NCBI GenBank assembly: GCA_002633005.1
Contig: NMRA01000004.1
Coordinates: forward strand, 1,774,891-1,838,890
Source: Phoronis australis
Taxonomy: Eukaryota; Phoronida; Phoronidae
Length of the DNA stretch: 64,000 bases
Reading direction: 5' to 3'
The translations under genes were made by a program, and so were the position numbers. The notes below the pieces were generated by a model. It saw nothing but the letters and a program-made list of their open reading frames with translations, was not told where the DNA came from and ran no database searches. Of this stretch, positions 25,260 through 37,600 are shown one piece after another (position 1 is the stretch's first letter; each line of letters opens with the position of its first letter).

Positions 25260-28060
25260 TTGCCATTGGTCACTTTTTATGCGCCCACATATTTAAATGT
25301 GGACGCATTTTGCCGTCCATCTGTCCGGCCTCTGCCCGGCATCCTCTGCTCTATCTCCAAAACCCTTTGACATGTGTTCAAGAAATTTTTGCACATTTGT
25401 TCCTTTCATGGATGGGACAGCATGAGCGAACTTTCGGACAGATACAACTACCGATGTGCCCCCTTCTGGCAATTTTGTTTTTTTACGTTTACCTCTGTAT
25501 CTTCGAAGGTCCTCATCGGATTTTCGCAAAATATGGTGTACAGAGAGATGACGCCATTCTCCCGTTTGCGACTGGATTCGAGTTATTGTGTGCCACCTAG
25601 TGGCATTTTTGCTGTTTTAGAGTCTGTTGTTTGGTGTCCACCCCTCTGTCAACCGAACCACTCTTAAGGATAATTGTGAAAATTGGCATGTATGAAGACA
25701 AGGGCTGATGATGATTTTCCGAGGACTTCGACTCACATCTGTCAAATCTCATTACGATCCTGTAAGTGGTTTACGAGATACAGCTTCGGACGCCTGTACG
25801 CCCAGACAGAGGTGACAGCCGGCAATATTTTTCCTCATATAAATATGTGAGTGCATAGAAATGGCTCCTGGTCATTTTGTCACCGCGTCAAAATTTAACC
25901 CTAGACTTGCAAAGCACCCAGTGCTAGAAAGGAACACAGTGTGGCTTACTGACTCTTGAGTCCTTATAACATTACCTTTTCTAGTAAATGACATTCCCAT
26001 TGTCCTAAATAAAAATACACTCTCTTACAATTTTAAAGACTACGAATATTCTTGAAAATGGATTCCACACAACATGTAGTTTAGTTTTGTGAATCACCAA
26101 AGATAAAGAAAGTGTAGCTAGTATGCCCAACAGTGATGAAAACTGGCCAGAGATCAAAAACCAACTCTTGTGTTTATGAAATGGCCTTTACCGAATTTTC
26201 GTTTTTGACCATATTTAGCCGGTTTTTTGCTCTTCGGGTAATTTTTTTATCTTAAGATTTACGGGTAAGTCATTTTCCAGAAAATAGGCCCCAAACTTAC
26301 GGCAAAATGGGCCCCTTGCCAGAAGTGACGGCACCCACGTTTGGTAGCGCCCTCCTGTGCCCCGAAAGGCAACTAAGAAATCGGAGCACCATTAGCATAA
26401 CCAGCAGTACTAATAACATTGCATACTAAACAATCAGATTTCGAACTACTGTGATGCACGGGCGGCACAGCACTGAAAAATGGGGGCTACAGGCCCCCCA
26501 GCCCCTTATGGTGCCGCCCATGTGTTGTAAAATTTTGACAACCATGTTTAACGCAATGTCAAATTGTCCTAAATACTACTCTCTTACAATTTAAAGACTA
26601 CAAATGTTCTTAAAATTGGATTCCACACAACCTGTAGTTTAGTTTTGTGAATCCCAAACAATGAAGAAAGCGTATTTAGTATGATCAGCTGTGATGAAAA
26701 CTGGCCCGGAGAGATCATAGGTGAGGACACCTTTCAATTTTCGGCCGGCTTTGACCAATGAGCTACATATTTATCTCATTGGCTTTAGCGATGCTGCGCC
26801 ATCTAGTGGCCATTTTTTTAAATTTTCGAGTTTTTTAGCGTCTGCCTTTCTATCTACCAAATCACTTACTAAAGAATCATGAAAATTGGCCGCTGTGTTC
26901 CTAATGAGGAGACCACGGCTGACGTTGATTTTCGGACGCCGGGTATCACTACTCTGGCGCCCCCCATATTCAAGTTGATTTTGTTTTTTGTGTCCCTGGC
27001 GGTATCTCCTTAACCTTTAGCAAGAACTTTTTGATATTTGGCAGATGTATTTCTACAGAGCTGACAACAGATGACGAAGAGTTTCAGAACAATCTGAGGA
27101 TTGGTGTGCCCCCCCGTGGCAACTTCATTTTATTTCATTTTGCGCTATATCTTCGGAGTTCATAAATGTATTTTCATGAAATGTGGCAAATATAGGCTTA
27201 TATTAATGAGACGACAACGCCTTCATATTTTCGGACAAATTTGGTGTTTTCTGCGCCACCTGGTGGCCATATTGTGTTCCTTTTCTAGCGTCTGCCTCCC
27301 TGTCTGCCATATCGCTGAAAGGATCATACGGAAAATTTACAGATGTATTCTTATGAGAAGGCCACATTTCTGTGCCACCCCCTAGTGACGATTTTTTTTG
27401 TGCACTGAGCTGCGGTCGAATCTCGATCCTTTTAAAACCCTTTGAAGGAGCTTTTTGAAATTTGAAGAAGATGTGCTCCAGTGCAGCCGAGGACGACGAA
27501 TAATAAAGTGTCGAAGTGATCCAAATGCCACTGTGCCCCTCGCTTGCCTCTGTATCTTCGTAGTTCAGTAATGTATTTTCATAAAATTCGGTAAATACTA
27601 GGTTTCAATTAAGGATATGAAGACGCCTTCCCATTTTCAGGCATATTTGATGTTTTCTACACCACCTGGTTCCCATTTAAACATTTTTACGTATGGTTTT
27701 GACGTCTGCCTCTCTCTCTGCCAATGCACTCAAAAAGGATCATTATGAAACTTGACTGTTGTGTTTCTGGTGCTAAAGACACTGGCTGACGTTGATTTTT
27801 TGGATGGTTTTAATATTCTGGCGCCTCCTAGGGGCAATTTTGCTTATTTGCGTCTACAGCTGTATCTCTACACCATAGACATCTTAAAATATTTTTGTGA
27901 TGTCTGTGGTCCACCTTTTGAAAGACAAATGCGACATTTGGCACTAGATGGGCTGCTATAGAGATGGCTTCAGATGACCACCAGTTTCAGACCTTAGTGG
28001 CTATTTTTATGATTTTGAGTTCGTTTTTAGCGTTTGCCTCTTTGTCCGCCAAACTGCTAA
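25260..28060 (+). repeat. Decayed modular repeat array with recurring CTCF-like cores
   Basis: Diverged modules of a few hundred bases repeat recognisable phrases: a TGCGCCAYCTAGTGGC-type core followed by a T-rich run, CGTCTGCCTCTCTGTCTGCC-like text, and TCTTCG-AGTTCA-TAA-GTATTTTCAT-like text. Cores lie at about 25455, 25588, 26795, 27252, 27373, 27655 and 27816. There are no intact reading frames. The same family appears in reverse at 44160-45330. The array begins with GCCCACATATTTAAATGTGG, a short palindrome. Confidence 0.7.
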
Positions 28061-29469
28061 GAGGGTCATTATGAATCATAGCAGGGACCTTGGCTGCAGC
28101 TCCTGACTCCTTTGCATGATGTTTGTGAACTTTTACAGGTGCTTTCGGAGGCCTACACAATTTCAACAGAAAGGCATAGGGAATTCTCACATCTAAAGTA
28201 CAGCTTGTCCACTAGAGAGCCCATATAACTCGATTATATAATCATCATGTCCAGAGCACTCCTTTTGTTACATTGGAAACTCGTTGCATGCTGTTCTATA
28301 ATTCGGCAGTCATCATCGACGCAATTTTGGCCTTAAGCCGAGGTAGCCTCTGAGCGAGCGTCCCCAACATGTTGATATATACTTGCAGTGTATGAATTCT
28401 ATCACATACCTGTGATTTAACCAGATGCATAAGGTATTGACACATCTTAAATGTCAAATAGCTCTCATTGATATGCTGCGTAATAGTACTTCGTTCATTT
28501 ATTGAAAGCACTGTGCTTTACCTGGGATTCACCAAAGACCGCAGCCTTGAGAGGAAGACACGGTGAGTTGTTCTCCGCGGATCGTGGTTGGGTTACTGGA
28601 AATTTACCCTTGAACACCTTAGTGAGTCAGTGTTCAGGCGGAGATACCTGCAACACGAACCTCGTCAAATACTCTCCGTAGAACGTGATCTTGGAGACTT
28701 TTTAGGTGAAAAGGTAACCAAATTTCTTGGATACCACAACTCCATAGCAGGGCCAACGGGCGCACTAAAACACAATTTCTCCTGATTTTGTCTTGAATAT
28801 TATGCATTGCATTCAGAATCTAATACGATCACAACACAGAGCAGTTAGTCAAAACAACAATTTAACGATATGAAGTTCCAGCATATTGCGAAAATGCAGC
28901 GGGATCAGGTAGCCGTTCAGACCAATCGTGCATGTTTAAATGCTGGCTCACAATAGGCGAATGGATTCGACTAACGTTACCCCAAATTTACTAAAACTGG
29001 TCCATAGATTTGAGGTCAACTAAAATGATCGCTGCCACATCCCGATGCTCGGGAATGTCCTTCTGGCATGTTCGCTGGGTGTGATCAAAGGAGCCATGAA
29101 AATAGCACCATTCAAAATTTGAGCTTAGTGAGTTTTTCATAACAGTCAGAGCTGAAAATCATAAGTTGTTATTTGCGACGCTTGAACTATTTAAAGCCTT
29201 GCAAACACATAACACATACCACAGTGTTTTTGTGAAACCGTCTGCAAACACAGACTTGCCCTAGAGCAACTTGCACTTGTTCGAGGGTAAGTCTGCGTTA
29301 AAGGACGGGACTATTGATAAGGTGGAGTTACGTCGCAAAAATATCTTGTCACAAGTGGGGTAAGTTGCACTAGTTCAAATAGGGTCCAGACAGCTCCCAA
29401 ACTCAGCGACAACTTGTCCTAGGATAAATCTGTGTGTGGAAGGCATGTGGCCCATTTTACCCCGATTTT
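28061..29469. other. Intergenic, nothing recognised
   Basis: Open frames of up to 71 codons exist on both strands (28296-28511 minus, 28588-28785 plus), but none has homology, a start context or splice signals I can support. Confidence 0.4.
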
Positions 29470-30860
29470 AAAATGAAAACTCTAAATAGAGGCTCTCGCC
29501 TCTTTGCTATCCAACAAAATTTTACTTCAGAATATTTTAAGGTTGCTGACAAGGTGATCCAATCTCACCTTATCTCTTATTATGTGTAACCGTATGCATT
29601 ATGGCATAATGTCAGTAATGGTGCGTCAGTATAGGGTTAGCGTTGCTATTGGTGTTGTAGACAGACCTCATAAACTTAACTGTTGATGAAGCATGCCCCG
29701 AGAAATATCTGAATTGGAGGAAAATACATTTTACCACTCTCGGTATTAAATTTAGCATTGAGCTGCCTGAAATGATAACCTTTAAATTATGAGGACAAAA
29801 TCAAATAAATTCAAGGCAGTCCCAGTTTGTGGTCCAAAAAACTTCACTAGGCAAAATAATAGTAACCGAGTCATTTATTCTCTCAAAATTTGTTCACCTA
29901 TTTGTTGCGTTACCGTCTTCACCATACGAGATGAAAAAAAATCGAAAAAATATTTTCCAATTTTGGGTAGGATGGTAAAATGGATGAAATGGGTTGAAAC
30001 ACTAGTTCAAAACTTGCTCTCAGAGGTTGCAAGTTGATATAGGTTAACTCATTTATTGTTACACCACTAAAAGTTTCTTGGTTTCGCAAGATAACCCTAT
30101 TTCGTTATGACTTGTGGTTGATTGTTTTGTCTCAAAATGCTTATTTCGTAGTTCTGGTCTAAGAAAGTAGCTAGCATGTTTTGTAATATGAATTTTGAGG
30201 TAAATTTCCTGTCTGCAAAGAGAATATAATTCTGTACGAGCCACTGTGGTCTCTAACATTCGCCTTGGTAGTAATGTATTCTAGACTAATGAGTCTTTGT
30301 GTGCTAAACATGGGTTTTGCCTACACCATTCACCGAAGTTTGGAGCTTAAGAAACATTTTTGATTCCTTTAAAGACGTTTTACAGAGTTTTCGGCTTTTA
30401 TCTAATATCGTCCTAAAATGTATTTCCGATTCTTCAATATGTATTTGAAACAAGGTGGGAATTGCTGCTTAATTACCAGCTGACTATGACTGGTGGAAGA
30501 ATGTCCAGAAATAGATTCAAACCCGTTTGTCACACAGACCTTTTATGTAAAACTGAAATCATGTAATCCCAAAGGTGTACCTTTTGTGGAAAAGACCCAG
30601 ATTATATAACCCATCTATTCTGGTCTTGTGAATTTGTACGAACCTTTTGCCGTTGTTTCAATGAATAAATACGAAAATGAATTTATCCAATTCCTCTTGT
30701 GAGCAAGTTTTCAGAGTAATATCTGATGAATTTACTATTAATTTTCGGTAAAGATCACCGGAGATTAATGAATCTTAGCCCTGTGTAGAATACTTAAAAA
30801 ACATTCTTTGCGCTTCATTTTTGTCATGAAACGGATATTTTTCATACCATTTTATTCGAA
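29470..30860 (+). pseudogene. L1-like LINE, decayed C-terminal part of ORF2
   Basis: Frame-shifted translation gives SRLFAIQQNFTSEYFKVADK near 29495 and, at about 30568-30660, CTFCGKDPDYITHLFWSC, the Cys/His knuckle (CxxC...H...C) that ends L1-like reverse transcriptase proteins, followed by KDHRRLMNLALCRILKKH. Multiple stops and frameshifts show it is dead. The reverse transcriptase catalytic core is not visible here. Confidence 0.7.
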
Positions 30861-31286
30861 ACCCAAATAATGTTTTTTGAACATCATATGACATCGAATT
30901 CAAAATAATCTCAATTTTAATTTTAATGTTTAGCTTACTTTTTATTATTGGTCTGGTGAAAAATATGGCTGGCGAAGTGTCAATCGAAATTCTGTTGCTG
31001 TGGAAAAGATGTGTTATCCAATGGTCATATTCTTGATCTTGGAATCAGTTCCCCTTAATCTCAGGATCGCATTTTCACACCTTCATTTGTCGTGACCTGT
31101 CAGCCCACAGCTATAGTTCTCTTCAGGCACATAGTCAGGTACAGCTACAGTTCTCTTCAGACACATAGCCAGGCTCCCAGATATCCGTCTGCGCTGGCCT
31201 TTAGCTTCATCTTTACTCTCCGCGAAATTTTGTTGAAACGTAGTCAAGTTCGGATGGTCCCTATGGTTTACCTCTCACCTATGGCG

Positions 31287-31310
31287 NNNNNNNNNNNNNN
31301 NNNNNNNNNN
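31287..31310. other. Assembly gap, 24 N
   Basis: Unlike the other three N runs, no sequence before this gap is repeated after it, so it looks like an ordinary sized gap. Confidence 0.98.
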
Positions 31311-31656
31311 AAAAGTTTGGCGAAGTTTGGTTTGTGCTCCCTCGAGTGTGTAGTTTAATCCAGTGCGCAGCAATGGAATGACCGACCACAAGTACAACCA
31401 AAGGAAAACACTTCGTGTGCGTTATGTAGAGGTTATGGTACACGGTTCTACGTGTGGGATAGATCAATACAAGTTCTCAGTCGTTAAATCCCTTATTTAC
31501 ACTGACCACTCGTGTCATTTGGAAGAATTTCACCGTCGCGGTGCTCACATTGATAGCCAATCACTGATGTCAAAATCTAATTGGGTCGTAATCCTGAATC
31601 AGCCTCCGTGTTTGACGGCTTTATTCTGCTACAGGTTGTTAATTTCGTTACGAAGC

Positions 31657-34600
31657 ATGGATGACATAATTGGGACATGGGAGTTTGTAAGCGCCGTAAA
31701 CGAAGATCAGGTAGCCAAAGTTCTTGGTAAGGTTTCTATTGATGGTTTGCAACTACAATGCATCGTAAATAATGCGATGATTAAATAAAAATAGTTTAAT
31801 CATCTACTGTACTTGCCTTGTGTAATTGCATTAAAATATTTTTTTTTTGAAATTTTAATAACCTTTAAGGTTATGTAAGATCTTATAAACAATTCTGTGT
31901 ATTTAGCCAAATCTCTAAAATCTGCAGACTTGAATTGAATAAAAGTACAAAGCTTGTAGAAAGTTACTTTTGGCGTTTGTCAATCTGCTATTACTTGGAT
32001 CACATGACCATGTGTTTTTAGTAAATTTTGCAAAAAATTAAGATACATTCAAAGCTAAACAACATGACGATTAGTGAGACCAACTGTTGTTTGAAATAAA
32101 TTTTCAAGACGAAATCTCAAAATGTTATAGTTTTCTATATTATTTCGTTTTCGTTTATGCAACTTTTGAGTTTCAACACAAACTCATAAAAATACAATCT
32201 TTATGGCCCTTTATGTAAGAGTGGCCATTTAAAGAAAAACAATCCCTTATAGAGAACAGTGTATAAAGCCCGGTATATGATAATTTTATTTGAATGCAAT
32301 CAACTAGTTCTGAGATATGATGTTCCAAAGTTAATTTTTCTAGTGTCCAGCATAACTTTAAAGCGGCCATCAACCCATTTTTGGTCGTCAAAAATAATAA
32401 CTTTTATTTAAGATCACTTTCCGATGTAATTTTGGTCTCCACTTTTTTACTAAGATGACGAATTATTTTCGACCTATAGAAGTACTTAGTAGGTCAATAG
32501 TGCTTGAGACCTTAGGTTTCAAAGTGAGTTGAGGAATAGTTGAATTCACAATACCCTCTTGCTGTGCCAAGCTGAGCTTGCCCCAACCTTCCTATGTTCG
32601 CTCTGTACTACTTATGGATGCGAGTCACCTACATTTATGGCTTGTTGACCGTCCTTTTATAGCCGTTTACGTGAACTATTTTACATCAGAAAATACTCTT
32701 TATCTTAGTGCAGTGCAGTGTCAGGAGTGTACTGACACTGTTTTTAGTTTTATTGTTTTGTTCTAATTGTTCTGCTTGTGTTCTAGCACATAGTTATTGA
32801 TTGGCATGACCCCTGAGGTCAGAACAGTGGTGATGTACTTTGTTTACCATAGAATAGCGTGGAACATTCTAGAAGATTCTAGCATGCAAGTGGTTAATGT
32901 AATCTGGAACATTGTAGAGCGTAGCATATGTTTGTAGAATGATTAGGTAGATTCCGGAAAGTTCTAGAATGTGTTTGAATTAGTGAAAAGTTCTAGAACA
33001 TTGCATTAGTTTATAAATACCCAAACACGGGTTTGTGACAATCAGCTGAAAGTCAGTTAAAGTTAGTTACAAGAAAGTTACAACTGAGTTGCACTGAAGA
33101 GAATCAGCAGTTACAGCAATAGTCATAAGAAAGCCAGCTATAGAGACAGCAGGTTATTGAATCAACGAATGTAACAGTTGATGGAATTGTCTAAGAATTT
33201 CATCAGAAGTCAAGACTTCGCAGCACTGCCTGGGGCCTAGAACAGACATTACGTCGGACGTTTTGTTTGAGTAGGCTTGTGAACGTACAGTCGAGATTAA
33301 AGGCGAAGGCAACCTGTTTTTCATGTCACTGTTAGCAAAAATAAGGTTCGTTGATTATCCCAGACACATTTTTCACTTAATTACATCTTTTCGTAATTTG
33401 ATGAATTTCTCGTCCTCTACTCCGGAAGTGACGTTTTTGGAGGCAAGAGTTTCGCGCCAATTTCTTTTCATTATAGTCTGATTGTGAGAGCTGTTGAGCC
33501 AGTCATTGTTCTACCTCGGTTGTGTTAAGTTCGGTCGTCGTTTGCTGTTGTTTACAAGTCAGTCAACATGCCACGCTGTTGCTGCGTGCCGGGATGTACT
33601 CATTATCGTCTCTCACGCGCTTTGGGTACCTTGCGTCGCTTTCCGAAGGATGACACACTTCGCCGTACTTGGCTAGCTCGTTCATGTGAAGAACGCAGCG
33701 TTAACCGTCCACGCAAAGTACGAAGCAGTGGAGGGTTACCGAGTGTGTGGCAAGCATTTTCTGCCGTCAGATTACGACAGAGATATGTACGCTGAATTGA
33801 TGAAGGTCCCTGCGAAACAACGCCTGAAGAAGGGTACCATACCGAAGTTGTTGATTCCCGGCAGTGCCCCGTCGCCAACCCCGAGAAGTGCGTTTTTGAA
33901 GCGAGAAGCCTCGCGAGGTGTGGCCACTATATAAAGTGACTGGAGGCACTTCATTTACTGTCACCGTGCCTCCGAACGTACCCCATTGCGTGCACTTCCG
34001 GGAACTAGCAGTGATTCGCCTTGTGCTGTTGTCTCTAGCCCAGAGCCAGTAAGCAGCCCTGCAGCGATTTTGAGTAGTGAGAGTGAATACAGGCCCAGTT
34101 CGACACCCACAGGACAGTTCGTCATCCAATGAACAGATCGGTGAGCCTAAGTTTTTATAAGCTTATTGTCGACTTTTATTGGAGCTATTTAGAAGGTGCC
34201 AGGTGAGTGGCGAGGGAGTCACACGGCGGGATTTAAGCAGTTTGGGGGCTCAGATCACCGTCCAGTGGGAGTGTGTCGCTGGACACTCGGGCAAGTGGTA
34301 CAGTTCTTCCTTTGTACGTGAGACGATAATGAGTACACCCCAGTACGCAGCAACAGCGTGGCATGTTGACTGACTTGTAAGCAAAAGCAAACGAAGACCG
34401 AACTTATCACAACCGAGGTAGAACAATGACTGACTTGACTGCTCTCACAGTCAGACTATATGAAAAGAAATTTGCGAGAAATTCTTGCCTCCCAAAACAT
34501 CACTTCCGGAATAGACGACGAGTAATAAATTAGATTACTAAGAGCATTAAATAAGTGAAAAATATGTCTGGGATAATCAACGAACCTTATTTTTGCTAAA

Positions 34601-37600
34601 AATGACATGAAAAAAAGGTTGCCTTCGCCTTTAATAAAGCGAATAACTCGAACCAGTCTTCAGTCGATCGTCCCACTGAAAGTTAGCACCGGTCGGTAAC
34701 CTCCTGCGCCCACCCACACACGGGGTAAAACGTAACATGCAGCATGAGACCAATCTTAACATTTCACCCGTACAAGTCTACAATAGTTTTTTATTTTCTT
34801 TTACATTCTAACAATTACTGAAGTTTTAGGTATGCATATTATTTCTTATCACTCTGAGCGTATCCTCGATCCACACAACGATTGCCGTTATCAAATTTGA
34901 TTTTTTTTCTTGATTTCTTTTCACAAATCTGGTTTGACTGCTAAGCGATATAAGCAGACCCAGAGTGCTCTGACGGGACGAGGAAGTCCCTAATAATAAT
35001 AAGACTTGAGCCTGCTATGAATAGTCCCTCCATGTAACATTTGCGCTTAAATATCCCCTCTGTTGCTTCTACACAGGCATTTCTGAGAAACTCCAAGAGA
35101 AGATAAAGAACTCGCCTCGCCCGTCGCTTACTTACAAAAGACAAGGGCCAGACCAATGGTCTTGCATCACCGACTGTAAGGGCACGGGGAACATGATAAC
35201 CTCTTTCCAACTCGGTCTACAGTTTGTACAACCAACTTTCACCGGAAATACACAGGTGAAACTCTATGCTCGCTTCCATTGAATTACCGCTTCACCGAGC
35301 GCAGTGTGCTTTTAACATTTAACCAACGCAAGGCAGAACTGGCGCGCAGAGTCCATTATTGTCACGCCGTGACAATAATCTTTCTAGTTTTTAAAATGTT
35401 CCAATTTTTGTTTGAGGGACTATCAAAGAATAAGACTTGTAAAAATTTAAAGTTGAAAAGAACGAAACGACAGGATAATCTAGAAAATTGAAATAGCGTT
35501 TTTTTGAAATTTCTTTTTTGAATATTTATATGAAACGATTTTTGATTATTTTAATGATACCGTGGTTTTATTATCAACGTACCTTTCTTTTCTGGAAAAT
35601 TTTACTACAAAGACAGATAAATAAAAGTCAAAATCGAATTCTACAGACTTTCTAATTTCAACAATTTACTGAGATATAATCTACAATACACAGACTTTCT
35701 GATAAGATCCTACGTAACACTTGTTAATTAAACAACAAGCTCTTACATTCGACACTGCAAGTTACTTATGTTGTTCTGTTCGACAAAATCGAGCAAAACA
35801 TTCAATAACCATGCAGGCTGACATCATCAAAAGTTTTCAGCAGTCAATTTTCGGCTGCTGATGACATGACTGCGATGGCCCAAAGATGACATCGCATGTT
35901 TCTTTTTTAATTATCTTAGCATCTCGAGACCCCGAATTAATTATATCAGGATCTCCAGATCCTGACTTAATTATATTTGGATCTCCATTCTAACAACACA
36001 CTCTGTTCTCAAACGCCCACCGGTCTCAACTAATAAATCGTGGTTTCCACGACGAATACTCGAAGTAATGTGGATAAAAACACGTTGCAAACTCAATTGA
36101 ATGCATGGTTAGGGGCGCCGAGAGTGGGTGGACAGGAGGGCCCACAACCCCGGGCCCGTGACAGTTAAGGGGGCCCGTCGGTGATGGAAAAGAAACAAAA
36201 AATACGGTACAACCAGTTGACCTCAGTTGGAAAAGGATAACTCAGAAACCCACGAGGGCCCTCAAGATTTGACGGAAATAGTTTAAAAATTGCTACATAC
36301 ATGTATGTAACTGTCGACAACTGGTAAAAGAAGAGACAATGTAGATCACGTGACTAATTTGTGCAACTGCATATAATATGGGCTGCAGGCATTTTACATC
36401 AGAAAATAAATGTTCTAAAGGTAAACAAATGTTTCAGCGGCATCCTTGCCGAAAAATAGCTGAGTACCACCCGAGCAAAATCGCAGTGTTAAAGTTGGCG
36501 GTTCTTACTTATACTGTACTCCAAAAATATTTTCCGCAAATGCACCTTTTCAATCGTACTCCTTAAAGCCTCATATTTCTGAGCCATTACATTGTGCTGG
36601 GCATATCGCTTTATCAAATAATTCAAATAGTAACTGCACCGCATTTTACGTAATAAGATAGATGACTCAACTTTCAACGTTTGTAACAACATGGCTTAGT
36701 GGTGAAACGAGAAACTGTGCGAATTATTCTTTCTGCTGCCGAAACAAATTCTGTGGTAATGCGACGCACCTGAAGACTACGTACAGCGACACACCGAGGA
36801 AAATTATCTCGTAATCTCAAGATCCTGAGACAATTAAGTCAGGATCTCGAGATCCCGAGATAATTAAAAAGAAACGTGCGATGCCCTCTTTGGGTCACCG
36901 TACATGATCATTATTTCTTTCCTTTTGTTAATACCAATGTGTTGTGATCAGAATGTTCAAGTAATTGAAATAAATTCCGATCGATATCTGTTATTTTGAA
37001 ATATTCTTCCTTGATTGTATGATCTCAGTGCTCACTGTTCAGAAAGGCAAGTTAGTTCGTTTTTCCGGCACATATTGCGCAAGTTACACTATGAGTGAAA
37101 TATAACTCGGATTAAAGATCAAACCATTTCTGGATACTCACTGTAATATATCAAGTACATCACCTGGATGAATTTTATTTTTCATCATCTAACTTGGTGA
37201 GTTGAACACTCGCAAATTTTTCGCAACAAGTATTAACATAAACAGTGAATGAAGTGTTAGTACCGATGATTTCCAAAAACAGGAATCGTCGAGATTGATG
37301 TTAACACAAAAAACTAATTTTCCTTATTAAATAATGTAACTAATGACGCATTACTCGGTTACTCAACTAAGTGAAACCAACACGTCTTTGACAGGTGACG
37401 ATTGACTTTATAGACGGTCATTGGACAGAAGAACATATACAACCCAATGGCAACGTGGTTCATATTGTAAAGACCATCAATGGCAAGGACTGTGAACAGG
37501 TACAATCAATCATCCCAGTGTATCGAGATTGTGAACAGGTGTAAGGAGCAATAGAGTGCACACCGAGGGTATTTGGTTATATTTTTGACGGTATGCAGAA

